The notes: generated by a model not told the origin, from the sequence alone. Shown: positions 8,025 through 17,040, counted from the stretch's first letter. The stretch: 64,000 bases of DNA from Faecalibacillus intestinalis (GCF_003024685.1 NZ_PYLQ01000004.1:62001-126000); one strand, 5' to 3'. Made by a program: numbers and translations.

Positions 8025-8410
8025 TAGAAGTATTATTGAGTTTATCTATCACATTACTTATTGTTTTAAACTGTTCATTACTAGTGAAAGTTTTAAAAAT
8101 TTCTAATCAATCAAAATATATCGATACATCGCTAGAAAATGCAATATTTTCACTTAGTAATGAACTTATAACGGCTAAAAATATAGAATATGGTGATAGT
8201 TTAAGTTTTCTCGATGAAAATGACGATTCTCATAAAATAATACTACAAAATAAACGACTCGTTATTACACCTGGACATCATATTTTATATCATGACATTG
8301 ATTCTGTATATTTTGAAAATACGAATGGATTTATCAAAATAAATTTAATGAGTAATAATAAAGAATATCAATTTATTGTAGGTAGTGATTATGAAAAAAA
8401 AGAAGAATAA
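8000..8410 (+). CDS. comGF: Competence minor pseudopilin ComGF
   Basis: A 136-residue prepilin-like protein starting MSKKGFTLVEVLLSLSITLL. The Gly-Phe cleavage site, mature Glu5 and hydrophobic helix are all present. It overlaps comGE by 25 bases. Its soluble part contains alternating strands (IDTSLENAIFSLSNELI, YEFENTNG-like segments) as in ComGF. The end overlaps comGG by 20 bases. Confidence 0.83.
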   Translation: MSKKGFTLVEVLLSLSITLLIVLNCSLLVKVLKISNQSKYIDTSLENAIFSLSNELITAKNIEYGDSLSFLDENDDSHKIILQNKRLVITPGHHILYHDIDSVYFENTNGFIKINLMSNNKEYQFIVGSDYEKKEE

Positions 8411-8762
8411 CGGAAATGTTCTACAAATCACCCTTATTTTATTGCTCATGCTTTCTCTTAATATATTTTCATTATGTCATTTGACAATTCTAAATAGTCA
8501 AGGTTTTCAATCTATGAAACAAACGAATGATATAAGACTACTTAAAAATATACTTATTGCAAATTATAAATACGAAAATCAAAATAGTATTTTATTAAGT
8601 AATTATTTAGAACTTGAAAATTACACAATTTCGTATACTGTTGATGATATGGGAGATTATTTTTTAATAGAAACAAGATTAAAAAATGATCGATATAAAC
8701 TCAATATCACATTTTATCTTGAATTGGATAAAGAAAAAAATGTTATAAAAAAAGTAGAATAA
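8391..8762 (+). CDS. comGG: ComGG-like protein of the competence pseudopilus
   Basis: The last gene of the operon encodes 123 residues with one N-terminal hydrophobic helix (about 12-32) after a basic MKKKKNNGN leader. The canonical G-F-T-L-x-E prepilin motif is absent: the junction reads NGNVLQITLILLL with no Phe or Glu at the usual sites. ComGG in other Firmicutes is also the most divergent subunit. The ATG at 8391 follows GGTAGTG; a GTG two codons earlier is less likely. The call rests on order, size and the membrane helix. Confidence 0.72.
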   Translation: MKKKKNNGNVLQITLILLLMLSLNIFSLCHLTILNSQGFQSMKQTNDIRLLKNILIANYKYENQNSILLSNYLELENYTISYTVDDMGDYFLIETRLKNDRYKLNITFYLELDKEKNVIKKVE

Positions 8763-8775
8763 ATTGTTATTCTAC
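8746..8775. terminator. Hairpin between converging comGG and yqgX
   Basis: A perfect 9-base inverted repeat, GTAGAATAA (8754-8762) and TTATTCTAC (8767-8775), around a 4-base loop. It overlaps both stop codons. On the minus strand it is followed by TTTTTTTAT, so it ends the hydrolase gene; on the plus strand no clear U-run follows. Confidence 0.65.
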
Positions 8776-9389
8776 TGAAGATATGGATTATTTAATTTTT
8801 CTTGTATTAAAGTTGTCAATTCACCGTGTCCAGGATATATTTCATAATCATCTTTTATTTCTTTGATTTTTTTTATACTATTTCTTGTGTCTGTTGAAGA
8901 TGATGTTGGAAAATCAAATCTACCAATTCCATTTTTAAACAAAACATCTCCTGAAAAAATAACATGGTAATTTTTTAAGATGATAAAGCATGAACCAATT
9001 GTATGTCCTGGCAAATGTAAAAATTCAAAATGAAAGTCACCAATATCTATATTCTTATCAACAGCTGTTACTTTAGATTTAATTTTTAATTCACCGTAAT
9101 AGTTAGATAAATTTAATTGATCATTGTAAATCATTTCATAATCATCTTGATGAATATAAACAGGGCAATTATATTTTTCTACTAATTCATCTATAGCTCC
9201 AATATGATCAAAGTGACCATGTGTTAATAAGATAGCAGTTAATTGTAAATTATTTTGTGTTAAATAATTTATAAGTAGCTCAGCCTTATCCCCTGGATCA
9301 ATTAGAATCGAATGATTATTATTTTCTATCAAATAACAATTTGTTGACATTATTCCAAGTACAAATTTTTTAATAATTAATCTTTCCAT
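8772..9389 (-). CDS. Metallo-beta-lactamase fold hydrolase (YqgX/glyoxalase II-like)
   Basis: A 205-residue MBL-fold enzyme. Metal ligands are visible in LTHGHFDHIGAI (HxHxDH), LPGHTIGS, SGDVLF and the C-terminal YPGHGELT. The compact size without the glyoxalase II C-terminal domain matches YqgX, which hydrolyses thioesters such as S-lactoyl-bacillithiol or related substrates in Bacillus; the substrate here is unknown. In B. subtilis yqgX also lies close to comGA. It converges on comGG and has its own ribosome site (GGAGA) after the rpmG terminator. Confidence 0.86.
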   Translation of the reverse strand: MERLIIKKFVLGIMSTNCYLIENNNHSILIDPGDKAELLINYLTQNNLQLTAILLTHGHFDHIGAIDELVEKYNCPVYIHQDDYEMIYNDQLNLSNYYGELKIKSKVTAVDKNIDIGDFHFEFLHLPGHTIGSCFIILKNYHVIFSGDVLFKNGIGRFDFPTSSSTDTRNSIKKIKEIKDDYEIYPGHGELTTLIQEKLNNPYLQ

Positions 9390-9403
9390 AAAATATTCTC
9401 CAA

Positions 9404-9431
9404 TAAAAAAATAAGCCTAAGCTTATTTTTT
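9404..9431 (-). terminator. Intrinsic terminator after rpmG
   Basis: An 11-base stem (AAAAAATAAGC with GCTTATTTTTT) and a 4-base loop, with a T-run on the minus strand. The rpmG stop codon is inside the stem. Confidence 0.8.
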
Positions 9432-9572
9432 TTCTTTGTGTACAGTTTTTTTATTGCATCTAGGGCAATATTTATTTACTTCCATTCTATCTGGATGATT
9501 TCTTTTATTTTTAGTGTTGATATAATTTTCTTCTCCACATTCTGTACATTTTAAAATGATATTATCTCTCAT
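9423..9572 (-). CDS. rpmG: 50S ribosomal protein L33 (zinc-binding form)
   Basis: A 49-residue protein starting [18 protein letters not shown] and ending [14 protein letters not shown]. The CTEC and CPRC pairs show this is the Cys-containing, zinc-binding L33. [15 protein letters not shown] is typical of the family. Its start ATG at 9572 is preceded by GGAGGTG. It lies between the class B PBP gene and the hydrolase. Firmicutes often carry a second, zinc-free copy for zinc limitation; none is in this window. Confidence 0.95.
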   Translation of the reverse strand: MRDNIILKCTECGEENYINTKNKRNHPDRMEVNKYCPRCNKKTVHKEKK

Positions 9573-9644
9573 GATTACACCTCCGCATCACTAAAACTTT
9601 CTTAAATATAATAACATATTAATTAATGAAATACTAGCATTTTT

Positions 9645-11780
9645 TTAATTTAAACCATATTTTTCTACATATTTATCAACAACTTGATGTGCAATAATTG
9701 GTGCAGATGAATCAGCACCCGATGAAGAACGATCTTCTCTAAATGCAATACTAGCAAATGCAACTAATGGTTTACTATCTTCTGTTGCTGAAATATAACC
9801 AATTTGTAGATGGTTTGGGTGGTCAACATTTGAATTACCATCATATTTTTCAGCTGTTCCTGTCTTACAATAAACAGCATATGGCTTTTCTGACCAATAC
9901 GTATGTGATGTTCCATCTGTTCTTGTAACACATGCGCGCATTCCAGCTTTTATTTGTTTAAATGCATCTGCCTGTGAAGAAACATCATCTTGAATATTTG
10001 TTTTAAATTTATATGTTGTATATCTATTTCCTTCTCCATCACTTTTAAATGATTCAATAAGGAAATGAGGTTGAACTTTTTTACCCATATTAGCAAGGGT
10101 ACATGTATATTGTGCCAATTGAATTGGAGTATATGTGTCATATTGTCCGATACATGCATCTAATAAATGCCCAGGGGCAGTATCTCTTCCTTTATATCCG
10201 TCACTTTCATTTGGAACATCCAATCCAGTTTTAACACCTAAACCTAATTCACCAAAATCCCTTCTGATAGTAGAGAGCGTTTTGACAAAACGATTGAGAT
10301 CAACATTTAAAGCGCCATGAGGTACATATTCAACACCAGCTAACTTCATAGCAATTCTAAACATATAAACATTTGATGACCAAGCAAGCGCATCTATTTC
10401 ATTAATATTTCCCATTGTTTTCCATGATTTTTTTGCTTTTGTAGAACCTTTAAACCAAAGCGGCTCATCTACAAAATAAGTATTAGGAACAATGATATTT
10501 TCTTTAAATCCTGTATATAATGTACCCGCTTTTGAAGTAGAACCAATTTCTACCGCTTCTAAAAAGTTACCTGTAGAAATATCTTTGACCTCACCAGTTT
10601 CTTTGTTAATTTCTTTAGCTGACATAACTAAAATTTCTCCATTATTAGGATTCATCATTACAAAATACATTTTATTGAAATAAGTATTAAAGCTATTACA
10701 TGTCGTTAATTCATTAGTAATAAGTTCATCAGCAAAAGATTGTAACTCTAAATCAATAGATAAGCGAATGTTATCTCCTTTTTCACCATTAACATTATTT
10801 GTGATAATAGGATCACCATTACTATTATATTTAACAGAATATGATGAATTTGATGCTTTTAAAATATCTTCATATTGTTTTTCTAAACCACTTGTACCGA
10901 CTCGTGAATTACCAGTATACCCTTTTGCAAGTAATTCTGTTTTTAATTCCGTAGGCAATCCTTGTCTTTTAGTTGTTAATTTTCCAACCAACGCGCCAAG
11001 TTGACCATCCACCATTGATTGACGAGACCACCCACTACTTATTTGAATACCTTTTAAAATATTTGTATTTTCTCCTATAACACTAGCTTCTTCGACTGTA
11101 ATCCCTTCTACTAAAGTTACAGAACCTGTTTTACATCGTTTCATTAAATATTCAAAACGTGTTTGTTCTATTTCATCCTGTGTCATATTTTGATATATAT
11201 ATTCCATAGATAATTTAGAAACAATCAAATTGGTTTTTGCCTTAGAATAATCAGCATCATCAGGATTTTCTATTTTTAATTTTTTTAACTCTTTGTCACT
11301 TAACAAAGATTCTGCTAATTTTTCATGAGCAATAATAAAATAATCTTTTATATTTCTTTCAGTAATGTTATTAACGTTATTTTTAGAAAAGTCAATTGTA
11401 ATTTTTTCACTTAAAAATTTTGCAATATACGTAATTTCTTTATCTGTAATTTTCTTAGGTGCATAATAATCAACACAAATAACATTTTGATTACCCATGA
11501 TTTTTGTATAATTACGATCATAGATTTCTCCACGTGGTGCATCATTTGTATATGTTGTACTTCCATAAGTTTCCAGTTTAACTTCTAATGTATCAGCTTG
11601 AGTTAATTGTACATAAGCCAATCTAACAATTAAAATAAAAATTAAAACAAGTGTCACAGCAATTAATTCAATTAATCTTTTAGATACAATTATATCAGAT
11701 TTACTATTTTGATATTTCTTTTCTTCATTAAATCCATGAAATCTTACAGTAGCAGTTTTTTTGTTAAAAAACTTTGGCAT
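9645..11780 (-). CDS. Class B penicillin-binding protein (transpeptidase)
   Basis: A 711-residue membrane-anchored DD-transpeptidase that cross-links peptidoglycan. One transmembrane helix lies at about 36-58. A dimerisation domain (about 75-320) precedes the transpeptidase domain. Active-site motifs are GSTSK (SxxK), WSSNVYMF (SxN) and CKTGTAEKY (KTG). No PASTA repeats follow the catalytic domain. The N-terminal cytoplasmic part is basic. B. subtilis pbpA lies in this general region, but assignment to the elongation, division or spore enzyme cannot be settled from this sequence. The start is supported by AAGGAGG. Confidence 0.9.
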   Translation of the reverse strand: MPKFFNKKTATVRFHGFNEEKKYQNSKSDIIVSKRLIELIAVTLVLIFILIVRLAYVQLTQADTLEVKLETYGSTTYTNDAPRGEIYDRNYTKIMGNQNVICVDYYAPKKITDKEITYIAKFLSEKITIDFSKNNVNNITERNIKDYFIIAHEKLAESLLSDKELKKLKIENPDDADYSKAKTNLIVSKLSMEYIYQNMTQDEIEQTRFEYLMKRCKTGSVTLVEGITVEEASVIGENTNILKGIQISSGWSRQSMVDGQLGALVGKLTTKRQGLPTELKTELLAKGYTGNSRVGTSGLEKQYEDILKASNSSYSVKYNSNGDPIITNNVNGEKGDNIRLSIDLELQSFADELITNELTTCNSFNTYFNKMYFVMMNPNNGEILVMSAKEINKETGEVKDISTGNFLEAVEIGSTSKAGTLYTGFKENIIVPNTYFVDEPLWFKGSTKAKKSWKTMGNINEIDALAWSSNVYMFRIAMKLAGVEYVPHGALNVDLNRFVKTLSTIRRDFGELGLGVKTGLDVPNESDGYKGRDTAPGHLLDACIGQYDTYTPIQLAQYTCTLANMGKKVQPHFLIESFKSDGEGNRYTTYKFKTNIQDDVSSQADAFKQIKAGMRACVTRTDGTSHTYWSEKPYAVYCKTGTAEKYDGNSNVDHPNHLQIGYISATEDSKPLVAFASIAFREDRSSSGADSSAPIIAHQVVDKYVEKYGLN

Positions 11781-11880
11781 ATTTTTCCTCCTTCCTTGAA
11801 CAATTATATTATACTTTAGATTATTAGTAAATTTGAATTAATCGATAATATAAATTTATTTAACATATTTAACATATTTA

Positions 11881-11904
11881 AAATAGCAGCGATTGCTGCT
11901 ATTT
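11881..11904 (-). terminator. Hairpin at the end of lepA
   Basis: A perfect 10-base stem AAATAGCAGC/GCTGCTATTT with an AATC loop. The U-tract is short (TTTTAAATA), so termination may be weak. The lepA stop codon overlaps the stem. Confidence 0.65.
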
Positions 11905-13711
11905 ACTCATCATCAACTGATAATATTGCCATGAAAGCTTCTTGTGGAATTTCAACACTTCCAACTGCCTTCATTCTCTTTTTACCTTCCTTTTGTTTCT
12001 CTAGAAGTTTCTTTTTACGCGAAATATCTCCACCATAACATTTAGCAAGGACGTTTTTACGCATTGCCTTAATTGTAGTTCTTGCAATGATCTTACCTTG
12101 TAATGCTGCTTGTACAGGAACTTCAAACATTTGTTTTGGAATAATTTCTTTTAATTTTTCACAAATTACTTTTCCTCTTGAATAAGCAAAATCTTTATGA
12201 ACAATAGATGATAAAGCATCTACAACATCACCATTTAATAAAATATCCATTTTTTGTAATTTACTTTCTCGATATCCTATTAATTCATAATCAAATGAGG
12301 CGTATCCCTTTGTACTAGATTTCAATTTATCAAAGAAATCATAAACAATTTCTGATAAAGGAATATTATAAATAATATTACGACGTGTTTCATCAATATA
12401 ATCTATATCAACATATTCTCCTCGTTTTGATTGACATAGTTCCATGATAGATCCAATATACTCATTTGGAGTCATAATTGAAGCTTTTACATAAGGTTCT
12501 TCAATATAATTTATTACTTGTGGAGATGGCATCATTGCAGGATTGTCAATTTCAACCATTGTTTTATCTGTTAAAAATACTTTATAAATAACAGATGGTG
12601 CAGTAGCAATAAGTTCTAAATCAAACTCTCTTTCTAATCTCTCTTGAATAACATCCATGTGTAATAATCCTAAAAAACCGCATCTAAAACCAAATCCTAA
12701 TGCTTGCGATGTTTCTGGTTCAAAGACAAGAGACGAATCACTAAGTTGTATTTTTTCCAATGCTTCTCGTAAATTTTTATACTTAGAATTATCAACTGGA
12801 TATAATCCACAATAAACCATAGGATTTAACTTTCTATACCCTGGCAATTGCTCATGACTTTCATTTTCTAAAGTTGTTATTGTATCCCCTACATGAACAT
12901 TTTGAATAGATTTAATAGAAGCTGATATCCATCCAACTTCCCCACAAACTAATTTATCTTTTTTAACTTCCGCAGGAGTTCTTACACCTAATTCAGTTAC
13001 TTCGTAAGTAGCTCCTGTAGCCATAAATTTAATTGTATCTCCAACCTTTATAGATCCTTCTTTAATTCTAACGAATACAACAACACCTCTATAGCTATCA
13101 TAAAATGAATCAAAAATAAGTGCTTGAGTAGGATGGTTAATATTCCCACTTGGTGCAGGAACCTCTTTAACAATCATCTCTAACACATCTTCAACGTTTA
13201 AGCCACTTTTAGCCGAGATACGAGGTGCATGGTCTGCAGGTAATCCAATAACATCTTCGATTTCTTGAATAACATGTTCAGGGTTTGCACTAGGTAAATC
13301 TACCTTATTTATAACTGGTAAAATTTCCAAATCATTATCTAAAGCCAAATAGACATTTGCCAATGTTTGTGCTTCCACACCTTGTGCTGCATCTACAACT
13401 AACACTGCTCCTTCACATGCAGCTAATGAACGAGATACTTCATAAGTAAAATCGACATGGCCAGGAGTATCAATAAGGTGTAAAAGATAGGTATTTCCAT
13501 CTTTTGCTTTGTATTGAAGTTGAACAGCATTTAATTTGATTGTAATGCCTCTTTCACGTTCTAACTCCATGCTGTCTAATAGTTGAGCCTTCATCTCTCT
13601 ATTTGAAACCGCACCGGTCATTTCTAAAATACGATCCGCCAAAGTACTTTTCCCATGATCAATATGCGCTATGATTGAAAAATTTCTTATTTTATCTTGA
13701 TTAATTGTCAT
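11903..13711 (-). CDS. lepA: Elongation factor 4 (LepA) GTPase
   Basis: A 602-residue translational GTPase that binds ribosomes and affects back-translocation or subunit maturation. G1 is [11 protein letters not shown]3 DTPGHVDF and G4 NKVDLP. EF-G-like domains II, III and V follow, then the LepA-specific C-terminal domain with [26 protein letters not shown] in two parts, ending in [14 protein letters not shown]. Length is normal. GGTGA precedes the ATG. A strong sigma-A-like promoter lies just upstream. Confidence 0.97.
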   Translation of the reverse strand: MTINQDKIRNFSIIAHIDHGKSTLADRILEMTGAVSNREMKAQLLDSMELERERGITIKLNAVQLQYKAKDGNTYLLHLIDTPGHVDFTYEVSRSLAACEGAVLVVDAAQGVEAQTLANVYLALDNDLEILPVINKVDLPSANPEHVIQEIEDVIGLPADHAPRISAKSGLNVEDVLEMIVKEVPAPSGNINHPTQALIFDSFYDSYRGVVVFVRIKEGSIKVGDTIKFMATGATYEVTELGVRTPAEVKKDKLVCGEVGWISASIKSIQNVHVGDTITTLENESHEQLPGYRKLNPMVYCGLYPVDNSKYKNLREALEKIQLSDSSLVFEPETSQALGFGFRCGFLGLLHMDVIQERLEREFDLELIATAPSVIYKVFLTDKTMVEIDNPAMMPSPQVINYIEEPYVKASIMTPNEYIGSIMELCQSKRGEYVDIDYIDETRRNIIYNIPLSEIVYDFFDKLKSSTKGYASFDYELIGYRESKLQKMDILLNGDVVDALSSIVHKDFAYSRGKVICEKLKEIIPKQMFEVPVQAALQGKIIARTTIKAMRKNVLAKCYGGDISRKKKLLEKQKEGKKRMKAVGSVEIPQEAFMAILSVDDE

Positions 13712-13737
13712 TTATTTTCACCGACTTTCAATAATAG

Positions 13738-13766
13738 ATTTTATCAAAAAACAATATAAATGACAA
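13738..13766 (-). promoter_or_regulatory. Sigma-A promoter for lepA
   Basis: Minus strand TTGTCA, exactly 17 bases, then TAAAAT, ending about 26 bases before the lepA start codon. Confidence 0.72.
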
Positions 13767-13775
13767 TTTATTTAT

Positions 13776-14081
13776 TTAAAAATATTTGTTTAAAATTTCA
13801 ATGAGTTCTCCATATATAATCACTTCTTTAAAATCATAATTAGCCATTGTAAATTTATTAGCTATTAAACGCCCTCTAACAGCAATGATCATTCCAATTT
13901 GAGCAACATCAGACATCATGTCTTCTAGTCCCTTCCACAAAGCAATAGAAAAAACATCAAATTTTTCTTTTCCTATCTCCTCAGGAAATGGTCTTTTAAC
14001 CTCAATGTCAATAAAAGCCATATTTTCAACATGATATACATTTTTTACTATTTTTCCTACTAAAGAAATTGAATTTAACAT
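13776..14081 (-). CDS. Short single-stranded DNA-binding protein (OB fold)
   Basis: A 101-residue SSB-family protein. It begins MLNSISLVGKIVKNVYH and holds the OB-fold strands FDVFSIALWKGLEDMM and IIAVRGRLIANK. It ends soon after the fold (IYGELIEILNKYF), so it lacks the acidic tail through which normal SSB recruits replication and repair proteins. B. subtilis SsbB, a competence protein, is likewise short and tail-poor, so a competence role is possible but not shown. Direct repeats lie upstream. The start is supported by AAGGAGG. Confidence 0.8.
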   Translation of the reverse strand: MLNSISLVGKIVKNVYHVENMAFIDIEVKRPFPEEIGKEKFDVFSIALWKGLEDMMSDVAQIGMIIAVRGRLIANKFTMANYDFKEVIIYGELIEILNKYF

Positions 14082-14136
14082 AAACAGTCCTCCTTAGTAT
14101 TATCATAGTTCTTATAAAAAAATAATCATGCTAAAT

Positions 14137-14167
14137 CGACTAAAAAGTCTATTTAAACGACTAAAAA
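14137..14167. repeat. Two direct repeats upstream of the SSB-like gene
   Basis: CGACTAAAAA occurs at 14137-14146 and again at 14158-14167, exactly 21 bases apart, within otherwise AT-rich DNA between acpS and the SSB-like gene. Two helical turns of spacing would suit a tandem operator, but no regulator is identified. Confidence 0.45.
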
Positions 14168-14175
14168 ACAAATAA

Positions 14176-14219
14176 AAAACATTAATATTTATATCCTAAG
14201 ATATATTTATTAATGTTTT
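14176..14219. terminator. Long hairpin terminator after acpS
   Basis: A 44-base near-perfect hairpin: outer 12-base stem AAAACATTAATA/TATTAATGTTTT, a T-T mismatch pair, inner stem TATATC/GATATA and a 4-base loop. The minus strand continues TTATTTGTTTTTT. Confidence 0.8.
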
Positions 14220-14232
14220 ATTACTCTATACT

Positions 14233-14565
14233 TTATTGATTAGGGTCATTATTTTCAATAACAACAAAGGCAACTGCATAATGATTTTCATGAGAAATAG
14301 AAACATGACAAGGCTCATCTTTAATATAGGGTTTACCATTTTTATCATTTAAACAGCATATCTCCTTAAATGATTTATAACCTGCTGCTTTTACAAATGC
14401 CTCTTTGACTGCAAATCTACCACCCACAAATTCTCTTTTTGCTTTATCGTTACCTTTTGATAAATACAAAGAAAATTCATCTACATGTAAAATTTTCTTT
14501 GCAAGTTGATCCAAATGATTTAATCTTCTTAAATCACAAATATCTACACCAATTCCTTTAATCAT
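14233..14565 (-). CDS. acpS: Holo-[acyl-carrier-protein] synthase
   Basis: AcpS moves 4'-phosphopantetheine from CoA to the serine of acyl carrier protein. The 110-residue protein has the Mg-binding GIGVDICDLRRL near the N-terminus and GGRFAVKEAFVKA with the conserved Glu, plus VSISHENHYAVAFVV near the C-terminus. Length is normal. The upstream gene ends TAGTGATG, so a GTG at 14568 is possible, but the ATG at 14565 has AAGGA at a better distance. It is probably co-transcribed with the acidic protein gene before it. Confidence 0.93.
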   Translation of the reverse strand: MIKGIGVDICDLRRLNHLDQLAKKILHVDEFSLYLSKGNDKAKREFVGGRFAVKEAFVKAAGYKSFKEICCLNDKNGKPYIKDEPCHVSISHENHYAVAFVVIENNDPNQ

Positions 14566-14567
14566 CA

Positions 14568-15299
14568 CTAATCCTTAAATTTCTTTTCATACAGACTCAT
14601 CAATTCATCTAAAGACATATTGTCATCAATTTCATCAATTAAAGAATTTTGTTCCTCTGATTTTTTTTGACCAAAATCAAGTTTAAACTCCCCTGTTCGT
14701 TCCTCAATAATTTTAAGTTGATCTTGTTCTTCTTCAACAATTTTAGCAATATTTCTTAAATTATCTTCAACTGTTGGAAGCTTTTCTTCTTCAACGATTT
14801 CGGGTTCTATTGTTTTTTCAGCATCAGTATTTGTTTCATCTTGAAAATCTTTTGAATCTTCAACAGCAGTAAGAACAGCTTCACTATCTGTTTCTTCTTT
14901 TTCTTCAAAATTACCATAATACGGAGATATTACTTGAACAAGTGAATTATCTTTTTTCTTTGGTTTTTTTACTGAATTTTTCTTAACTACTCTAACTGTT
15001 TCTTTTTTTTCTTCATGCATTCCAAACATTGGAGAAATGATATCCATCATTTCATAATTTTTCTTAACTTCGGGTTCTTCTTTCTTTACTACTTTTTTTT
15101 CAACCTTTTTAACATTTTTGGAAGTAGTTTCTTTTGGTATTTGTTGACTTTCACTTTTTTTAGTAACTTCTTCTTTTTTAAATTCTTCGTCATAAATAAG
15201 TGGTTTAGAAAACTTTTCATTTCTTCTTTGTTCAACAATTGGGTCTACAGTTTCAAAAATATCATCATCGTTTGATTTTTTAAAAAAATGTTTAAACAT
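14568..15299 (-). CDS. Unknown acidic/lysine-rich protein with duplicated ISP-x-x-G motifs
   Basis: I do not recognise this 243-residue protein. It starts MFKHFFKKSNDDD, a short amphipathic-looking segment, then is highly charged and probably disordered to about residue 180, ending in a helical segment (DDNMSLDELMSLYEKKFKD). Two near-copies of a motif occur 36 residues apart: DIISPMFGMHEEKKE (about 86-100) and QVISPYYGNFEEKEE (about 122-136). There is no signal peptide or clear membrane helix. GGAAGGAG precedes the ATG at 15299; an upstream TTG is rejected. It overlaps acpS and lies in a run with thioredoxin-like, trmB and rsuA genes. A scaffold or adaptor role is a guess. Confidence 0.75.
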   Translation of the reverse strand: MFKHFFKKSNDDDIFETVDPIVEQRRNEKFSKPLIYDEEFKKEEVTKKSESQQIPKETTSKNVKKVEKKVVKKEEPEVKKNYEMMDIISPMFGMHEEKKETVRVVKKNSVKKPKKKDNSLVQVISPYYGNFEEKEETDSEAVLTAVEDSKDFQDETNTDAEKTIEPEIVEEEKLPTVEDNLRNIAKIVEEEQDQLKIIEERTGEFKLDFGQKKSEEQNSLIDEIDDNMSLDELMSLYEKKFKD

Positions 15300-15323
15300 A
15301 ATAACTCCTTCCTTCAATACACT

Positions 15324-15644
15324 TTATTTTATTGATTGTATAAATGTTTCTATTTCTTCTTGCGTTTTTCTTAATTTACTTACAAAGCGACCTGTCTCTT
15401 GTCCATTTTCATAGCTGACAAAAGAAGGTATTCCTAAAATATCTAAATCTTGACATAAATCAATAAAATGATCTCTATTAATACTATAAAATGTAAAATT
15501 TGGATATTTTTTTACAACATTACCTATAAAAGGTTTGATAAACATACAATCAGGACACCAAGAAGCTGTAAATAAGATGATTGATTTTGTTTGAATAGCC
15601 TTTTCATATTCTTCTAATGAGTTTATTTCAATTAATTGATCCAT
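15324..15644 (-). CDS. Thioredoxin-family protein
   Basis: A 106-residue thioredoxin fold. The redox motif is WCPDC in ILFTASWCPDCMFIKPF, not the WCGPC of housekeeping thioredoxin, and the cis-proline segment reads GIPSFVSY. This resembles the YtpP-type thioredoxin-like proteins of Bacillus, whose partners are unclear; YtpP also lies near trmB in that genus. TAAGGAGT is placed well for the ATG at 15644. The start of the gene lies four bases after the trmB stop. Confidence 0.87.
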   Translation of the reverse strand: MDQLIEINSLEEYEKAIQTKSIILFTASWCPDCMFIKPFIGNVVKKYPNFTFYSINRDHFIDLCQDLDILGIPSFVSYENGQETGRFVSKLRKTQEEIETFIQSIK

Positions 15645-15648
15645 TTTT

Positions 15649-16296
15649 TTACTCCTTATAATCACTAATTATCATTTTATAAATAGGTCCATTTACTGAA
15701 AATTTTCTTTCATATTCTGTCATAATATTATCATTTGCTTCTGGAGAATTATGTAAATCTAAAGAAACATAATCTAAATGATAATTGTTTTCTGTTACTG
15801 ACTGTAATGAATATTCAAATAAACCTCGATTATCTGTTTTAAATTCAATAACACCATCTTTTTTCAATAATCGACGATAAACATCTAAAAACGCTGAAGA
15901 CGTTAAACGTCTTTTTGCATGTCTTTTTTTTGGCCAAGGATCACTAAAGTTTAAAAATAAATGATCAATTTCACCATTTTCAAAAACATTTTCTAATTCA
16001 ATTGCATCAAAATGCATCAATTTTAAATTAGGCAATGATTGATTTTTATTAATTTTATTAATTGCTGCTGCTAAGACACTTGGAAATTTTTCAATCCCTA
16101 TGTAATTGTTTTCTGGATGTTTTAAAGCATTTTGATAAATAAAATCGCCTTTCCCCATTCCAATTTCTATATATAACGGCTGATTTATTTCAAATATATC
16201 ATGATAATGACCTTTATGTTCTTCAGGTTTTAAGATAACTAAATCAGCATTCTCTTCCATAATTTCATAAGCTTTTGGGTTGTTTCTTAATCTCAC
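15649..16296 (-). CDS. trmB: tRNA (guanine-N7-)-methyltransferase
   Basis: A 215-residue class I SAM methyltransferase that makes m7G46 in tRNA. Family motifs include YIEIGMGKGDFI for SAM binding, IGIEKFPSVL, LNFSDPWPKKRHAKRRLT with the catalytic Asp, and the C-terminal NIMTEYERKFSVNGPIYKM. The start codon is GTG with AAGGAGG seven bases upstream. Length is normal. Confidence 0.95.
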   Translation of the reverse strand: MRLRNNPKAYEIMEENADLVILKPEEHKGHYHDIFEINQPLYIEIGMGKGDFIYQNALKHPENNYIGIEKFPSVLAAAINKINKNQSLPNLKLMHFDAIELENVFENGEIDHLFLNFSDPWPKKRHAKRRLTSSAFLDVYRRLLKKDGVIEFKTDNRGLFEYSLQSVTENNYHLDYVSLDLHNSPEANDNIMTEYERKFSVNGPIYKMIISDYKE

Positions 16297-16329
16297 AAAA
16301 AATCCTCCTTATTTTTTATACAAATAGTA

Positions 16330-17040
16330 TCACAAATCATTCATTAAGTCGACTAATTCATCTTCGGATAATTCTCTAAATTTTCCAATTTGTAAAGAAG
16401 TATCTAATTTTAAATTCTTCATCTGTAACCTTTTTAAATAAGTTACTTTTTTACCGACGCTTTCTACCATTTTTTTCACTTGATGAAACTTTCCTTCAAA
16501 AATTTCAATTAATACTTCAGATGTATTATCTTCAGTTTTTATAATGGATAAATTTGAACTTTGACATCTATAATGATCAATAGTAATTCCTTCTTTAAAC
16601 TTTAAAATATCATTTTCATCCATTATTCCTTCGACACATGCATAGTACAATTTAGAATGATGTCGACTAGGTGCTAATAACTTATGTGCAAAATCTCCAT
16701 CATTTGTTAGTAATAATAAACCCTCCGTATCCAAATCTAACCTTCCTACTGGAAATAAATCATACTGTTCATACCCATAAATCAAATCAACAACTGTAGG
16801 ATGAACATTATCTTTTGTAGCAGAAACATAACCAGCAGGTTTATTAAGCATAATATAGACATATGGTTTATATGTAATAAGCTCACCATCAAAGATAATT
16901 TTATCTGTTTCATAATCTACTTTAAAATCATCCTTTTTTATAATACTTCCATTAACAGTAACAAAACCTTTTCTAATATAATTTTTTACTTCTTTTCTAG
17001 TTCCAATACCATAATGAGCTAATAATTTATCAAGTCGCAT
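16330..17040 (-). CDS. rsuA: RsuA-family pseudouridine synthase (16S rRNA type)
   Basis: A 236-residue protein with an N-terminal S4 RNA-binding domain (MRLDKLLAHYGIGTRKEVK) and a pseudouridine synthase domain carrying PVGRLDLDTEGLLLLTNDG, with the catalytic Asp in GRLDLDT. By size and opening sequence it fits RsuA, which modifies U516 of 16S rRNA; RluB/E/F relatives are not excluded. The start overlaps the lipoprotein gene by 11 bases and no strong ribosome site is seen, which suggests translational coupling. An ATG two codons earlier is also possible. Confidence 0.9.
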   Translation of the reverse strand: MRLDKLLAHYGIGTRKEVKNYIRKGFVTVNGSIIKKDDFKVDYETDKIIFDGELITYKPYVYIMLNKPAGYVSATKDNVHPTVVDLIYGYEQYDLFPVGRLDLDTEGLLLLTNDGDFAHKLLAPSRHHSKLYYACVEGIMDENDILKFKEGITIDHYRCQSSNLSIIKTEDNTSEVLIEIFEGKFHQVKKMVESVGKKVTYLKRLQMKNLKLDTSLQIGKFRELSEDELVDLMNDL

